From: Lentinus brumalis
Taxonomy: Eukaryota > Basidiomycota > Agaricomycetes > Polyporales > Polyporaceae
DNA: 64,000 nucleotides
Reading direction: 5' to 3'
NCBI GenBank assembly: GCA_001792895.1
Contig: MARA01000049.1
Span: 186,001-250,000 of the forward strand
Shown here: one piece after another, positions 47,205-58,748 of the stretch
Numbering within the stretch: the stretch's first letter is position 1
Layout of the letters: each line of letters starts with the position of its first letter
Notes under the pieces: generated by a model
Databases searched by the model: none
Told to the model about the DNA's origin: nothing
What the model saw: only the letters and a program-made list of their open reading frames with translations
Made by a program: the position numbers and the translations under genes

Positions 47205-48424
47205 ACAAAACCTCTCTGTGTTCCACTGACTGTGTCTGCATAGGTCTTCCTTCGTGTATTGCTAGCCACGAGCGTCCGGATTGAATGTCATACACGCCTC
47301 ATCGCCTTACGGACGGAATAATACCGGCGTGTTTGTGCCACAGCATGCGCGTCCAGTTACACAGCCTCTGAGAAGCACCGGGCGGATGGGACCTTGGGAT
47401 GTTGCAGCAATGCCCTACTCCTCCTTGTTGACACATTACCGACACCCCTCGCCGCAAGCACTACCTGTGAGCAACTTTCGCGGTGCTCGTTTGCTACCAT
47501 GAGGTCACTGACGTTCGATGCCAACTTACTAGGCCGTTGCCTCTCCGCTTCCTTCTCTCTATTCTGACAAAAGCGACTCCAAAGCTTGTGCACGGCCACC
47601 ACCAATATTATATCAATGTGGGTCCGTATGCCCTTCGGGGTTCTCGCCTGCTTCCTCACTTTCCGTATCTATGGGCAGCTGCATGCACAAGAAGTTAGGA
47701 TCGTTCATCTCTCATCTCGAAAGCCTTGGCGTGTTCAACATGCTCAATGCGCACTTTGCCATCGACATGTATGCCACATGAGTGTGACTGCGACCTGAAA
47801 TAGGAGAATATTCATCAGTAACTTGAACCGTATTGTCTACGGACCCATGGAGACTCAGATGGCGATGGAACTTCATTTCATAAGTATGTCGGTACTGCTC
47901 TCCTTCATGTGAGTGCCCCAGGAAGCGGCAAGGGGCAGCGATGAACATTAATGCGACTTACAAGGTCGTATTCGAACAACGCATGTAGTACTGAGTCCTC
48001 CTCCTTCCTGCCCATGAATCCCCTCGCGAATATGTAGAGATACTGACATCAGAGTCAAGAGTTCGCCGGGCGTCGGGCGCTCCGTCGAGCGCGTCGTAGA
48101 GCGTCGTCCGCAACAGCGCCCAGATCCTTGCTTTCAGCCATCACGTCTGTCTCTCGACGTGCACCCTGCCTTCATACATATTCACCATGAGTTTGCCTGC
48201 ATGTACTCCGCCGTCGATACTGGGAACATCGCCGTAGACGTTGAGTTCATCGTCCCGACTTGTGCACCTCCCGCAACGCAGCAGAACACGTTCCTTGCTA
48301 GCCTGATGGAAATGCTCCGAAGAACGTCAGGCGTGGAAATGACGGTTGAATCAATCATGGTACGCCCATATAGCTCACGTTTCCCGAGTTCGAACGTTCG
48401 CACCCTCCGAACCATCCGTCTGCC
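47205..48424. other. Region with possible but unproven exons
   Basis: On the plus strand, frames at 47683-47780 (reading LGSFISHLESLGVFNMLNAH), 47810-47885 (RIFISNLNRIVYGPMETQMA) and 48235-48360 (TFLASLMEMLRRTSGVEMTV) look coding and could be linked by GT-AG introns. They may belong to a separate short gene, or be upstream exons of the membrane protein at 48425. I could not build a phase-consistent model. Confidence 0.35.
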
Positions 48425-49424
48425 ATGTTCAAGTCGCGCGTTGCTGCAACTGTCGTCCCAGGTGAGTGGCGGAACCATCAGTGCGGGCGGAGGCTGAACA
48501 ACGACCCAGCAACTACCCCGGATGATGCGATGAAGCAGGCTTTGCTTGCTGTTGTGCAGGTATGGTTGGACCGGCTGCAGCAGCAGGCCGTGGTGGTGAG
48601 TACTTCACGCTCGAGCATGGATCAGCCTGCTAATGAGCGCATAGACGACATTTTTCGTCTCGATTGACAGCCTGTTGTTCTCACTCACCTCCAGTACGCG
48701 GAGCAACAACTTGACGGACTGGTCTAACCGCGATATGGTTATCAATGCGAGCCTCGGCGGGGCAATCATCTTCCACGTCTGTGGCGGTGAGTAGTCAGAA
48801 CGCTCCCATACGAGGAGCGGCCCCAAGTGATTGTTTTCTGTGACAGCTATCGTGGCATATGTAGCCTCCTTCGTCCTGATCCGCTACCGACTCAACGACG
48901 CGGAGAAGAAGGAGGAAGGCGCAGTCAAGGAGCCACACTCACGAAGTCGCGCTCCCTCCACGTCCCGCAACGCGACGGAGAAACGCCGCACTCGCCAGAG
49001 CTCTCAACAACACAGTCACCGGCCCTCCGCCTCCATGGGCTCGACGCTGGGCCCATCCTCGCCCATCGACGCCATCGCCGATTTTCCGACGGAGGTGTTC
49101 ACAGACCTGCGCGGGCTTGTCAGCGTGTACCGCACGCACCCGCTGTGGTTCCTCCGCTGCGGCGCGCCTCGCAAGCCACAGCGGTCGCGCGATATGGACC
49201 CTGAAGCGTCCGTGGCGGACGATGCCACCGCGATGCTGAAGGGCATGGTCGGCGTGCTGGCACGTGCACATACGGTCTGTGCGGGCATGTCGAGCCTCGG
49301 GTTCGTGCTGGCGTTGCTGGGCATCCTGACGTACTCGTGGACCGCGGTGCCTATTGCGCTGAGCATCTTCGCGAGTGCGTGCATGGGCGCGTGCGGGATC
49401 GCGGCGGTTTATGCGCTTTGGTGA
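48425..49424 (+). CDS. Membrane protein of unknown function, 3' part secure
   Basis: The secure part is the last exon (from about 48845): IVAYVASFVLIRYRLNDAEK, a polar segment, then SSLGFVLALLGILTYSWTAV and ALSIFASACMGACGIAAVYA, together at least three membrane helices. Just upstream, RSNNLTDWSNRDMVINASLG continues into GAIIFHVCG. Further 5', MFKSRVAATVVPA, TTPDDAMKQALLAVVQVWLD and RLQQQAVV are probably the start. The junction between QQQAVV and the SNNLTDW exon does not keep phase with canonical sites, so a base may be missing or another exon exists. The plan (short N-terminal region, one helix, loop, paired C-terminal helices) is common in polypore hypothetical membrane proteins. Confidence 0.6.
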
Positions 49425-50038
49425 ACTCGTTTTGATGATCTTCATGATACTGAGAGGATAGGTCGGATGAAACTTTTGTACGACTGAATGTCTGCTCGAA
49501 CGAAAGCTATGCAATGGCTACATCGATATCCGCAGCTCGAGTTGTGTGTGCGCTTGATTGATACTGTGAGTACCGTCTTCACGCATTGACCTGATCGACC
49601 TTCTCTGAGTTCGGGACAGCGCAGAGCCTCGCTGAGTCGCAGCCAAGCTGCAGCCGAAGCCGTCAAGGATCCCGCATACACCGCAGTTTGAGCCACACCT
49701 GCAGGAACTTGGCACGTTCATTGGTCCTCAGTCCTCATTTCGATGTATCTGTCCCTTATATTGACGATGACTACTCGCGCGCCCACACAGCCCTTGTCCC
49801 GTGAGCCTCCAAACTACCGCAGCAACCGACTTGCCCTGCCATGCTCCTGCGTTTCGAAGCTTCTAAAAGGCGCTGGCCTGCTGCAGTTCTGCGGGCATGC
49901 GCTCCTGCCGCCTGCGTGTCTGCTATGCCCTCGAAGCTCATATAGGGTGCGTCGCCTCGTATCCGCCCTCCAGCTCGAGCGAAGCCTTCATCTAGCGTCG
50001 TCTGCTCTTGCTGTCATCTGGCTTCTCCGCACATCGCC
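49425..50038. other. Intergenic region
   Basis: Nothing definite is seen. A plus-strand frame at 49743-50123 is open but overlaps the likely start of the next gene at 50039 in another frame and has no recognisable content. Confidence 0.45.
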
Positions 50039-51602
50039 ATGTCTACTACCTTTGCGGGTGCTTTGCGGTCGCCGGCCGGATATAACTGGAGATTCGATCG
50101 CTCGTCGCTTTCTGGGGGAGTGAAGTGTTCCATGGTGACCGATCAGCGTTCCAAGCCGCCATCGTTTTGGGGTACGTTGCGTCGCTACCTGCCCACATTT
50201 CATGATCACGAACTGATAATTCCAACTTGCAGAGCCGCGACCCCCGGGCTCGCTGCCTCCTCAAGATACAAGTGATAACCCTGTACTTTCCTCGGCAGGA
50301 GATGCGCTGCGCGCGCGAGCCGTTCACCAATCCCTCGCTGACCCCAGGCCACCTCCGGAAGGGAACCCCGAGCCACACCCTCTCGCGCGCCGCAGTACTT
50401 CGCAAAGCTTACCCCCGACACCCACCTCAGACCAGTCGTCCACCCAGACGTATGCGACGCCCCGTAGTGCGTCTCTACCGACGGGCAAGGGAAGCCCAGG
50501 CAACCTCAATGTGGAAGCGACCGAATTCGTGCCCGGGACTGTTGTGGTTCCCATGGCGGAAATTAACCTCAACGACTACATGAAGCTCGCGGCACCCACC
50601 TGCTCGTCTTCCCGCCAGCAATGCTCTGGGGCACCTCCGCCTGTGGAGAATTGGACGCCATCGGATGAGGAGGACGTGGAGAAGCAGTGGCAGGAGCAGG
50701 CGAGACTGCATATGAAGGATGGCTCAGCTATCCTCCACTTCACGCCCGGTACGGCTGAGGCCGGACCATCCGGGCGCAAGGCAGGGGTGGAGACCACCAG
50801 CGTGGAGACACGGCGTAACCTGTCACTGTCTCAGGGTTCGCATCCCCTGCTTCAGAGGGTCCAGATAGAGTCAGCGCTGTCTTTCGTCGGACTGGCGTTG
50901 AGTCGCGCGAAGCCTCTCGAGGACTTGGACACAGTGTCATACCCCGCGACCATCAGACGCGTTGATCCTACTATCAATCGTGATGCAACGCACGGCAGGT
51001 TCCGGTATGTCAATGAAGCTTGGTCTTCGACGGTTACTGACGCGCATTGTTCTAGGTACGACCGGGAATTCCTGCTGCAGTTCCAGGACGTGTGCAAGAT
51101 GAAACCCGCATCGTCCCCCCAAGCCGATGTGAGAGTTCTCGAAAGGATTTATTATGGCAGCGAGCGGCCGCCTTCGGACATTACCTCGTGGCCCAAGTCT
51201 CGGCGAAAGCCCCGCCCTTCGCCTGCCGCTCGTGTTGTCGGACTCGCCTTCGGGACCGCGCAAGCAGTCGCAGGCAGCGACGACGTCCGGATCGCTCCAT
51301 CCGCCGTTCCCCTCGCCGAAGGGCATGGCATCGCTACGCGTCCTCGAGTACCTTCTCCGGGGAGTGAATTTACTTGCGACTCGCCGACCATCGCAGGGAC
51401 CACTACCGAAGGGAGCGAGTCCTATCTCACCGCACACGACCCCGACTCCGTCGACAATTCACGAGCCGGCAAGAGCATAGATGAGAAGCAGCGGGAAGCA
51501 CGTGTGGACGAGCTCGAGAAACGCGTTGCTTTCTTGGTCCGGGAGGTGGAGTCGCTGCGTGGTGAGATTAAACAACTACGGGCGCATTTACCGGGGTGGT
51601 AG
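50039..51602 (+). CDS. eIF4G-like eIF4E/PABP-binding protein lacking MIF4G
   Basis: Three exons (50039-50171, 50233-51004, 51056-51602) join in phase and give 483 residues. The N-terminal third is proline/serine-rich. Around residue 135 is LNVEATEFVPG, which fits the PAM2 consensus for binding the MLLE domain of poly(A)-binding protein. At residues 303-311, created by splicing, is YDREFLLQF, the eIF4E-binding YxxxxL-phi motif in the form found in fungal eIF4G. Unlike eIF4G, no MIF4G or MA3 domain follows; the protein ends in a short coiled coil, DELEKRVAFLVREVESLRGE. It lies tail-to-tail with a short eIF4G-like gene. I infer a diverged eIF4G derivative that could bridge or compete for eIF4E and PABP. 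The motifs are seen; the function is inferred. Confidence 0.65.
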
Positions 51603-52730
51603 AAGCTGAGGAGCTGGCTTTGATGTGGTTCCCGGCTCCCGAGAGTCAGAGTGCATCGCGCATCACTTCCTGCCGTCCTTGTATATCCCGATGGTACCAA
51701 TAGCGTGGTATGTCAGGTTGATTATGTATGACGATGTTGTTTAAGCGATGCGACGAAGGACCGCGGTGAACTTGTATACGTAACATATGTCAACGCCCGT
51801 CTCACGGCCGGCTTAAGCTTGTACTTGACTCTCACCACACACAGACCTGAACTTGTCCTCATATTCATCCTCTTCTCGAGCAACTTCAACCAATCATTCC
51901 GTGTCAGCGCCTCGCTCCAGACTGTCGACCGCAACTATGTACCATTGCCGATGACGGTGAACGCCACCGGCATTCGATTGCTTTCAACCGCAGTTCGACC
52001 GCAGTCCTACTGCCAGCAAGTAATGACACCTAGGTTTCACTTCAAGGTATGCTTCCGTGAAGCTCTGTCGCGTGGCACTACGATGTCAACATGTTCCCTA
52101 TTACCTGATCGGCCCGTCGATCATATAGCGACGGTACGCCACAGATCGACACGTCTTGCATTCTGAGTTCCACTTCCGTCTCCTTCAATCCCCCGCTACA
52201 CATGCTTCTTGCTCATATTTATGGTTATCTCTGCCGCAGGTACACACTCGACAATCTAGCAGCAAGCCTGAGGCCCGAGGCCCGAGGCGAGCACTGGCTT
52301 TCCGGCATGCCGTTCATCCCGATACGGCGCGAATGACGCACAGCTATAGCGAAATTCGGCAGAGTAGCAGTAATAGCAGGCCCGCAAGTCGCGCGAGACT
52401 CCCGCTATAGGTACGCACTCTGCATCGTGATAACCCCCACACGCCTAGAGGCCATGAACAGACGTCGTCGAGCACAATCAGGCAGTTTCATGGAGTACAG
52501 TCAATCATTCCCTCCATCGTGTGTAAGTAATTGTACAGTGAACTATGATGAGTACTCTACATGGCCAGCGGAACCGGCGAGTGCCCTCCATGCACCTTCC
52601 TAATTGGAGCTCACGATAACGTACTGGTACGACCAAGATGGCATACACCCTGCCCATAGTACCATGATCGGTCAGCCATCCCAGGTGTAGCCATTTGCAG
52701 GAGCCACCCATCCATGCGTTCGCAGTACGT
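51603..52730. other. Convergent intergenic region
   Basis: This region lies between two genes that end towards each other. No gene is supported. A minus-strand frame at 52505-52711 might hold a further exon of the eIF4G-like gene, but no phase-consistent junction was found. Confidence 0.45.
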
Positions 52731-54389
52731 TCACGTCCTACCAGGAGGTGAATGATTCATCCGACTCTTCCAGGGGAGGCCACGTACCTGTATCATGACG
52801 CGTTCACGGCGTTCGATGGACGAGCTCTGCCGAAGCTCCTCCAACCGCGAGAAGTAGACATGCATGTGCGCGCGAACCTTTGGGGTATCGAGGGCCCGAC
52901 CAACAACGGTCAGAAGCGTGCACAAGCACTCGATCGCCCCGAGGTTCAAGTTCTCTGCCTTCGTGAGTAATGTTTCGATACTCTTGTGTATGATACGCTC
53001 CGTTAGCATCTGCACTATGAATAGCTCGCCCATGAAAGCGACTAAGTTCACGTTGTGACGCCCTGCCTCCTGCGCGGTGCGGCCATCGTCATATGGCGAG
53101 CTCTCTTCGACCTCAGCTGTATTCAGCGGAAGCTCATTCTTCCCAACCGCCTCGGAGGCATGCGCCGTCGCCCCCCAAGCTCGCTCGAAATTCTCTTTGC
53201 AGCGGCTGAGGAGATACTTGCGGATGAGCTGGCCGCCCGCGATAGGTTTGCCCTGTGCGTCCCTGATGTCCGCATCCCGGACACTCGGGCTGATCTGCTC
53301 CATCATTGTCCTGCACAGGCGTGCATACACGGTTGCGGACGAGGTCCAGTGCTCTTGCATCGCCCGGTCGTACACGAGCGCCACCACTGCTGGTAGCGTC
53401 CCACCGTCTTTCGAATGCTCTGATCGACGATTGACGTAGGTGATAATCTGGTCAGAAATCGGGTCGAACGGCCCCGTCATGAGCTCGTCCAGGAGTGCGC
53501 GAAGTGTCCCGTCACGTGGATTTGTATGGAGCGACTCTCCGTCCTTGGTCGTGCTCGCCTCGAGGAGATGGCCGACGGAGAGCATGCGCTGCGAGTCGCA
53601 TTCGAAGTTGGCTGGAAGTGGCGAGGTCCGACCCGGGGAGCTGACTGGGCTCGACAGACCTGCTTCGATGCTAACCGTCACCCTTCCCCGCCTGCCCCGC
53701 TTAGCTCGTGTACGGCCGCCCTTAGAGTGACTGGGGATGTCGACTGTCGATTTGATAATCGTGCGGGAGGGGCGACCGAGTGGTATGCAGGCAGTTTCGC
53801 CGGAGATAGGTGTGGGTGGGGACAGCTGAGCCTCGCTTGACCTTCTCTGCTTGGACTCGGAGGGCGTGACGCCAACCCTGTCGGAACTGAGACCCTCTGT
53901 GGCTTGGAGGAAGGCAGGCGTGACAGCGGAAGATGAGCGACGGCCGTGCGAGCCACGAGGCGGAATTGCACGTGCGGTGAGACCGAGGGTGTCTAGCGCA
54001 GGTAGGGAGTCTGGCTTCGCCGTACAAATCGACATGAATTGGAGGAGGAAATCTCGGTCGTAGCTGCAAGAAAGCAGCTGTCAGTACTTGATCAACATCG
54101 GCCATGAAGATACATACCGATACTTGCCCGGCAGGGCGTTCTTGTCGAGCCCAGGTTTCGGTCCCTTGTAGCCCTCGGGATATCTCATCCTCCCGATATC
54201 CATGATGAAATGAGCATTCTCCAGCACAGACGGTGAGGCGATAACGCGCGGGGAGGTATTCGGATGTGGAGACAGCGGAGTTGCACGGTCGATCGCTGAA
54301 TCCACGACTGCAGCTGATTCTGGCATATTGGAATAAAGCGTTGGCGTTGCCCCGGACGACGAGATGGAGCGTGGCTGACCGGACAATGA
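52731..54389 (-). CDS. Short eIF4G-like protein (eIF4E-binding motif plus MIF4G)
   Basis: Translation-initiation scaffold-like protein. An exon beginning at 54389 (just after an acceptor) reads through RYPEGYKGPKPGLDKNALPG to KYR. Splicing to 54063 then creates YDRDFLLQFMSIC, the eIF4E-binding motif. A basic linker follows, then an MIF4G-type HEAT domain: LRALLDELMTGPFDPISDQI, ALVYDRAMQEHWTSSATVYA, LIRKYLLSRCKENFERAW, NLVAFMGELFIVQMLTERII, and LNLGAIECLCTLLTVVGRAL. MIF4G binds eIF4A. No MA3 domain is seen. At least one exon must lie upstream of 54389, perhaps near 54480-54675. The protein either ends in-frame at 52731 or is spliced at 52788 to an unidentified last exon. Confidence 0.72.
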
Positions 54390-55093
54390 CTGGAAGTCTT
54401 GAGTGGTGCAAATGGCGAACTACCGCAGCACGCCGCTCTGAAGCAGCGTGGCTCCGGCCTCGTGGCTTCGGCGTCCGTCAGGGTGCCTTTGCAGGCGTGT
54501 GCGAAAGCGGATGGAAGACCTTAACAAGGTGAGGCGGACTAATCGTCGTTAGCTTGAGCTCAGAGGTTGGCTTAATGTCGCTGGAAGAGGCACGGCCATC
54601 TTGCACATGGTGCAGGTACAGTTGACAAGACGCGAGGCATCTGTCAGTATGCTGTGGGTAGTAGTCCTCAGTCATGTAATGGGAAAGTTAAGAGCTTCGT
54701 GCTGAACATGAATCTCGCCGAATCTCACGCCGAATGCAGACAGGTCAAGTTTCTGCGCCAAGACGAGTCCAGACTCACGTAGATCATAGGGGAATCTATT
54801 GAGACACAATCAGTAGACGAGAAAACGGAGGGTGTGGGGAAGAAGAGCAGTACAGGCCTCCCTGAGCGGGGTGAATTTCCGACATCGCGACGTTCGCCGC
54901 ACTAATCTTCGAAAATTCAATGAAATGAACGTGTGGTTAGTGTAGCATTGTACAGGGTCTGGTACAAACGGGTCGTCGTATTAGTCCATGTCAAGTGCGT
55001 CAAGCACGCACAATCCGCGTCCCCCTGGGCCCTCTCACTCGACGCCTTCAATTGATACTCGGCTTTTGCTGGACGACGAAGCACAGGGAGAGC
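54390..55093. other. Probable 5' exons of the eIF4G-like gene and spacer
   Basis: A minus-strand frame at 54478-54675 (including SELKLTTISPPHLVKVFHPL) may be an upstream exon of the eIF4G-like gene, since the exon at 54389 starts at a splice acceptor without an ATG. The remainder shows nothing definite. Confidence 0.35.
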
Positions 55094-56227
55094 TCATGCT
55101 CTGCGCTCCGGATCGCGAGTGCGTCTGTCGCCCCACAAACCGGTGTTGAAGACGCTACGAACGTCGAGCAAGCCGAGGATCGCGGCTGAGAGGAATTCGG
55201 GCGCGGAATGGAAGATGTAGAACGTAGTCTTGGACTGTGCCGAGTTCAGTGAGCCCGGTCCTTCGGAAAGAAGTGACGTTGTCGAGAAGCGCAGCACGTA
55301 GAGACGGTATATCGGGACTGCCGACTGAGGCGACACGTTAACCACAGGTCGGAGAGCATGGACCGGAAACACTTACGACGAGAGTGGCAATGAGGACGAT
55401 CCACATCGTAGCGCTCCGGCGAATGCGGGGGATGGAGTAGCAGGCCCATACGGCACCGTGTGCAAGTCCCGTAAACAGGGCGAGCGCTATCGCCGCGCTG
55501 GCATTCCTGACGATGCCGGCAGCCTTCGAGTTAGTGTGAGTACGTACTTGGGTAGTGACGACATACCATAGTCCCCGTACGGTATCCCCATCCGCCTTGT
55601 TCTTGAGAACTCTGGAGTACTGAACGCTCGCAACGATGCCTATGGTGATCGTCACCCAGAACAAAGCCGTTACCCCAAGCATGGTCAGGCGGATGACCTT
55701 CCGTGCTCGAGGATAATCCTCGAGGTCGAGCGTCGCGAGGTAGGACGCATCCGATCCGTTATCGGGCTTGTTGTCCTTGTTCACCTTCGCCTCTCGGGCC
55801 AGCACATCGGAGCCCTTCGTCCCGTTGACCAGCACAGCACGAGCGAGGCCCATGAGGTCCTGGCCGATGGTGATGAAGCCGCCGGCGAGCGTCACCTGGA
55901 AGTACGTATTGAGGGCCTTGCTCTCGCGCGGCCCAGCATGTTGGGCTGCATACGCGCGAAGGGCGTAGAAGACAGTCCTGTTCGCCATGAAGATCCGATT
56001 AGCACTTTGACCATCATACGAAGTATGAGGGCCGCTTACCGTTCTATGGTGAAGATGGACATGCCGATGAGGAGGTAGGTGCGCGTGCGCGGGTGAGCCA
56101 TGCGCCACACAAAGATGGGGATGAGGAGGGCATGGAGGATGGAAAATAGTACCGATGGCGCGAAGTCGATTGGGAAGGGGACACCACCTATAGGAGAGGG
56201 GATTTCATGAGTCGGATTAGAATTCAT
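55094..56227 (-). CDS. Seven-helix-type fungal membrane protein, unknown function
   Basis: Spliced reading starts at the ATG at 56227 (MNSNPTHEIPSPIGG). It has a first helix in APSVLFSILHALLIPIFVWR, then TYLLIGMSIFTIERTVFYAL, FQVTLAGGFITIGQDLMGLA, LTMLGVTALFWVTITIGIVA, AIALALFTGLAHGAVWACYS and MWIVLIATLV. The last exon reads VPIYRLYVLRFSTTSLLSEG, then FYIFHSAPEFLSAAILGLLD and ends RRTRDPERRA. The conserved ER-T-FY and GQDL segments recall a large family of fungal multi-pass membrane proteins of unknown role. The final junction (donor near 55349) is off by one base unless a G is missing before GTAAGT. A decayed relative of the last exon lies at 61600. Confidence 0.65.
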
Positions 56228-57413
56228 GAGGAGAACGGGGTGAGTAGAAAGATCGAGGCAGAAGACGAGGCAGTTGAGGAAGGGAACAGGAGAGAAGTCT
56301 ACGATACCAACCAGTCTGCGGTCGCCTTTAATTGATGCGTAACTGACAACGTCCAAGAGTCTGCAAGCCTCCAGGAGATCCGGGGAGGAGGAGCGTGGTT
56401 CGGGTATCCGGAGCGTCCTACGAATCTCAATTACGCAATCCACTTCCCACGGCCGTACTTACTTACTTCACGCATCCACCTTGTTACGTCGTCAACAAGA
56501 CCGCCAGTAAGTATGGTCCTCACGAAGGTGTGTAGCATGGTATATATCTCTCTTGCCACCGACGTTCGCTCTCAAAGTTCACTGAAACAACCTGCATGTT
56601 ATAGACGCCTGACTGTGAGCCGTCGGTGTTGCTGTACCCCGCATGCAACCGTCACTACACACCCGAGTCGCACAGTTACGGTGACACAGCCTTTGCGACT
56701 CCAGACGGTACGTGTACTTACTTCGGAATTTGCGCAGTTCCCAATACCTCGCGCTTCTAGACCTTCCGGCTCCTCTGCGCCGCAGTACTCGTCACGATAA
56801 TACGCTCCGGATTGCATCGCGATGACTCACGCGTGCATCACAACCTGAACGCAGCACGGCAGGAATACCCGCTTCGGGACGGGCGAAAAGGCGACAAGTG
56901 TACGCCGCGCGAGGATACCTTTTGTCTCATTTGAGAGCGCGACAGGCCAAACCGTTCCCTTTCAGCCTGAAACCTGGCCGAAAGGCAACCTCACGCGGCG
57001 ACGATTTTTCGGCCTTTTGCATGCCTTTTGTCCCGTCCCAAACGCAGGGATGCCTGCCGTGCAGCATCGTCTCCTATCGTCTCCCGATCATGGTTCTTAG
57101 TTACCCTGGATCATCGTAACGAAGTGGAAAGCATGCGTCTAGTCTATCCAGTCATTCTCTTCGCGATACACGTGAGGGACGGAGGGCCGCAAGAGCACAA
57201 CGAGCAATAGACTCGACGTCGCGAAGGCAACAAGGTTCAGTACCCGTGAGCCTGTAGAACCCCACTCATGAGAGACTTATTACCAATCCTCCATCTAGTA
57301 ATAGCCGTGGACACTGGAAGTTGGGAGCGTATATACTTATATCGGCGTTCGAGCGAAACCCAACGGGAAGTCAGCCGTCCAAGTCGTCGACAGCTACGCA
57401 ACCAGAATCCGCC
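56228..57413. other. Divergent intergenic region
   Basis: This holds the upstream regions of the membrane-protein gene (minus) and the EthD-like gene (plus). No gene or repeat is supported. Confidence 0.45.
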
Positions 57414-58124
57414 ATGTCACCACAAGGTCTCCTCTTCGTGCCCAGCGAGGTCGGGCCCAACCTCTCCGAAGCCGAATTCAACGACTGGTACGACAACGAG
57501 CACGTCCCCCTCCGCATGGCCATCCCCTCCATCCACACGACCTCGCGCTGGGTCGCCGTCGACGACAAGCGGCCCTTCCACCTCGCACTCTACGACCTCG
57601 AATCCTGCGAGGTGCTCAAGCAGCCGCCCTACAGCACCCTTGCGAGCACCGCCAGCGAGCGGGAGCGCGACGTCTTCCGGCGCGTGCAGCTGCTCGACCG
57701 CCGCACCTACGACCGCATCGAGCCGGACGTCGTCCCGCCGGCAGCGGGGTACGACGAGCGTGCCCCGGGGCCGGTCCTCATCACGATGGAGATCGAGGTC
57801 AAGCCTGAGCTCGAGGACGAGCTCAACCGCTGGTACCGCGAGGAGCACATCGAACTCCTTGCGAAGGTGCCGGGATGGCGCCGGACGCGGCGGTTCGTCT
57901 TGCGGGAGACGGGACCGGCAAAGGGGAGCGACGCGGCGGAGGTCACGGCGAAGGGGAAGAAGCCGAAGTATCTTGCGGTGCATGAGTGGGAGTCGATGGC
58001 GAGTTTCGAGACGGCGGAGTTCAAGCACGCGACGAGCACTCCGTGGAGGATGAAGATGTTTGGGAGCGCCGATACTTGGCATGGGAGGACGTATAAGTTG
58101 ACGAGGGCTTGGGCGCAGCAATGA
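57414..58124 (+). CDS. EthD-like / dimeric alpha-beta barrel protein
   Basis: An intact single-exon gene with strong GC-rich codon bias, 236 residues from the ATG at 57414 (MSPQGLLFVPSEVGPNLSEA). It has two related halves: EAEFNDWYDNEHVPLRMAIP and ELEDELNRWYREEHIELLAK. This repeat of a W-Y-x-x-EH motif is characteristic of EthD-like dimeric alpha-beta barrel proteins, small enzymes or binding proteins of varied function. An upstream in-frame ATG at 57321 would add 31 residues, but the family normally begins at 57414. No signal peptide is present. The absence of introns is unusual for this window. Confidence 0.75.
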   Translation: MSPQGLLFVPSEVGPNLSEAEFNDWYDNEHVPLRMAIPSIHTTSRWVAVDDKRPFHLALYDLESCEVLKQPPYSTLASTASERERDVFRRVQLLDRRTYDRIEPDVVPPAAGYDERAPGPVLITMEIEVKPELEDELNRWYREEHIELLAKVPGWRRTRRFVLRETGPAKGSDAAEVTAKGKKPKYLAVHEWESMASFETAEFKHATSTPWRMKMFGSADTWHGRTYKLTRAWAQQ

Positions 58125-58748
58125 AGAAGAGGAAGCTAGGAGGTGGCTCAACGATCACGGACGATGCATGATCTCATCAAATGCTGTCATGTCAGACTAT
58201 ACTATGAGATTTACTTGCCTTTCTGCCCAGCATCAACTTCGTTATGGACTAGCCTATTTGTGGTCTGCGGTGTGACGGTGAGCAGCGACGCGAGATCCCT
58301 GTACAAGTCACGACGATTCCCTCTATGTAGGGTCCTCGGCTCATAAGATGTAACGCGGAAGCTGATGATGGCCACGAGTGGGCGACAGCTTTGCGCCCTG
58401 TCTCTAAAGCAGCGGAAGGGGGTTGGTCTTGGCTCCCGATATCCCGTCAATCCGACGAGGTCGCCGCAAGCCTGCGAGAGTACTTAAGGCACTCTTGCCT
58501 GCATGCGCAAAGATGCCAGCCCTGAGTCGAAAGTTACCTTACGGGCGGGAGCACATTCCAAGACCTGAGAAAGCGTTCAGGTAGCCCGTGATGAATCCAA
58601 ACCCATATGGTGAATACACAACAAAGAGCATGACGCGATATGCTACAACGCCCCAGAAGAGCCCGCTTCTGAGGGCAAGGACACAAGACAGGATGGAAAA
58701 GACCACACCCCACGACGCGTGAACCCCTACTTCTCCTCCGGACCGCGT
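58125..58748. other. Convergent intergenic region
   Basis: The EthD-like gene and the gene at 58749 end towards each other. Nothing else is supported. Confidence 0.45.

Noticed and set aside
57268..58053. Overlapping serine/arginine-rich frame and a minus-strand frame at 57417-58151
   Set aside because: Both are shadows of the EthD-like gene, which has a domain match and natural start.
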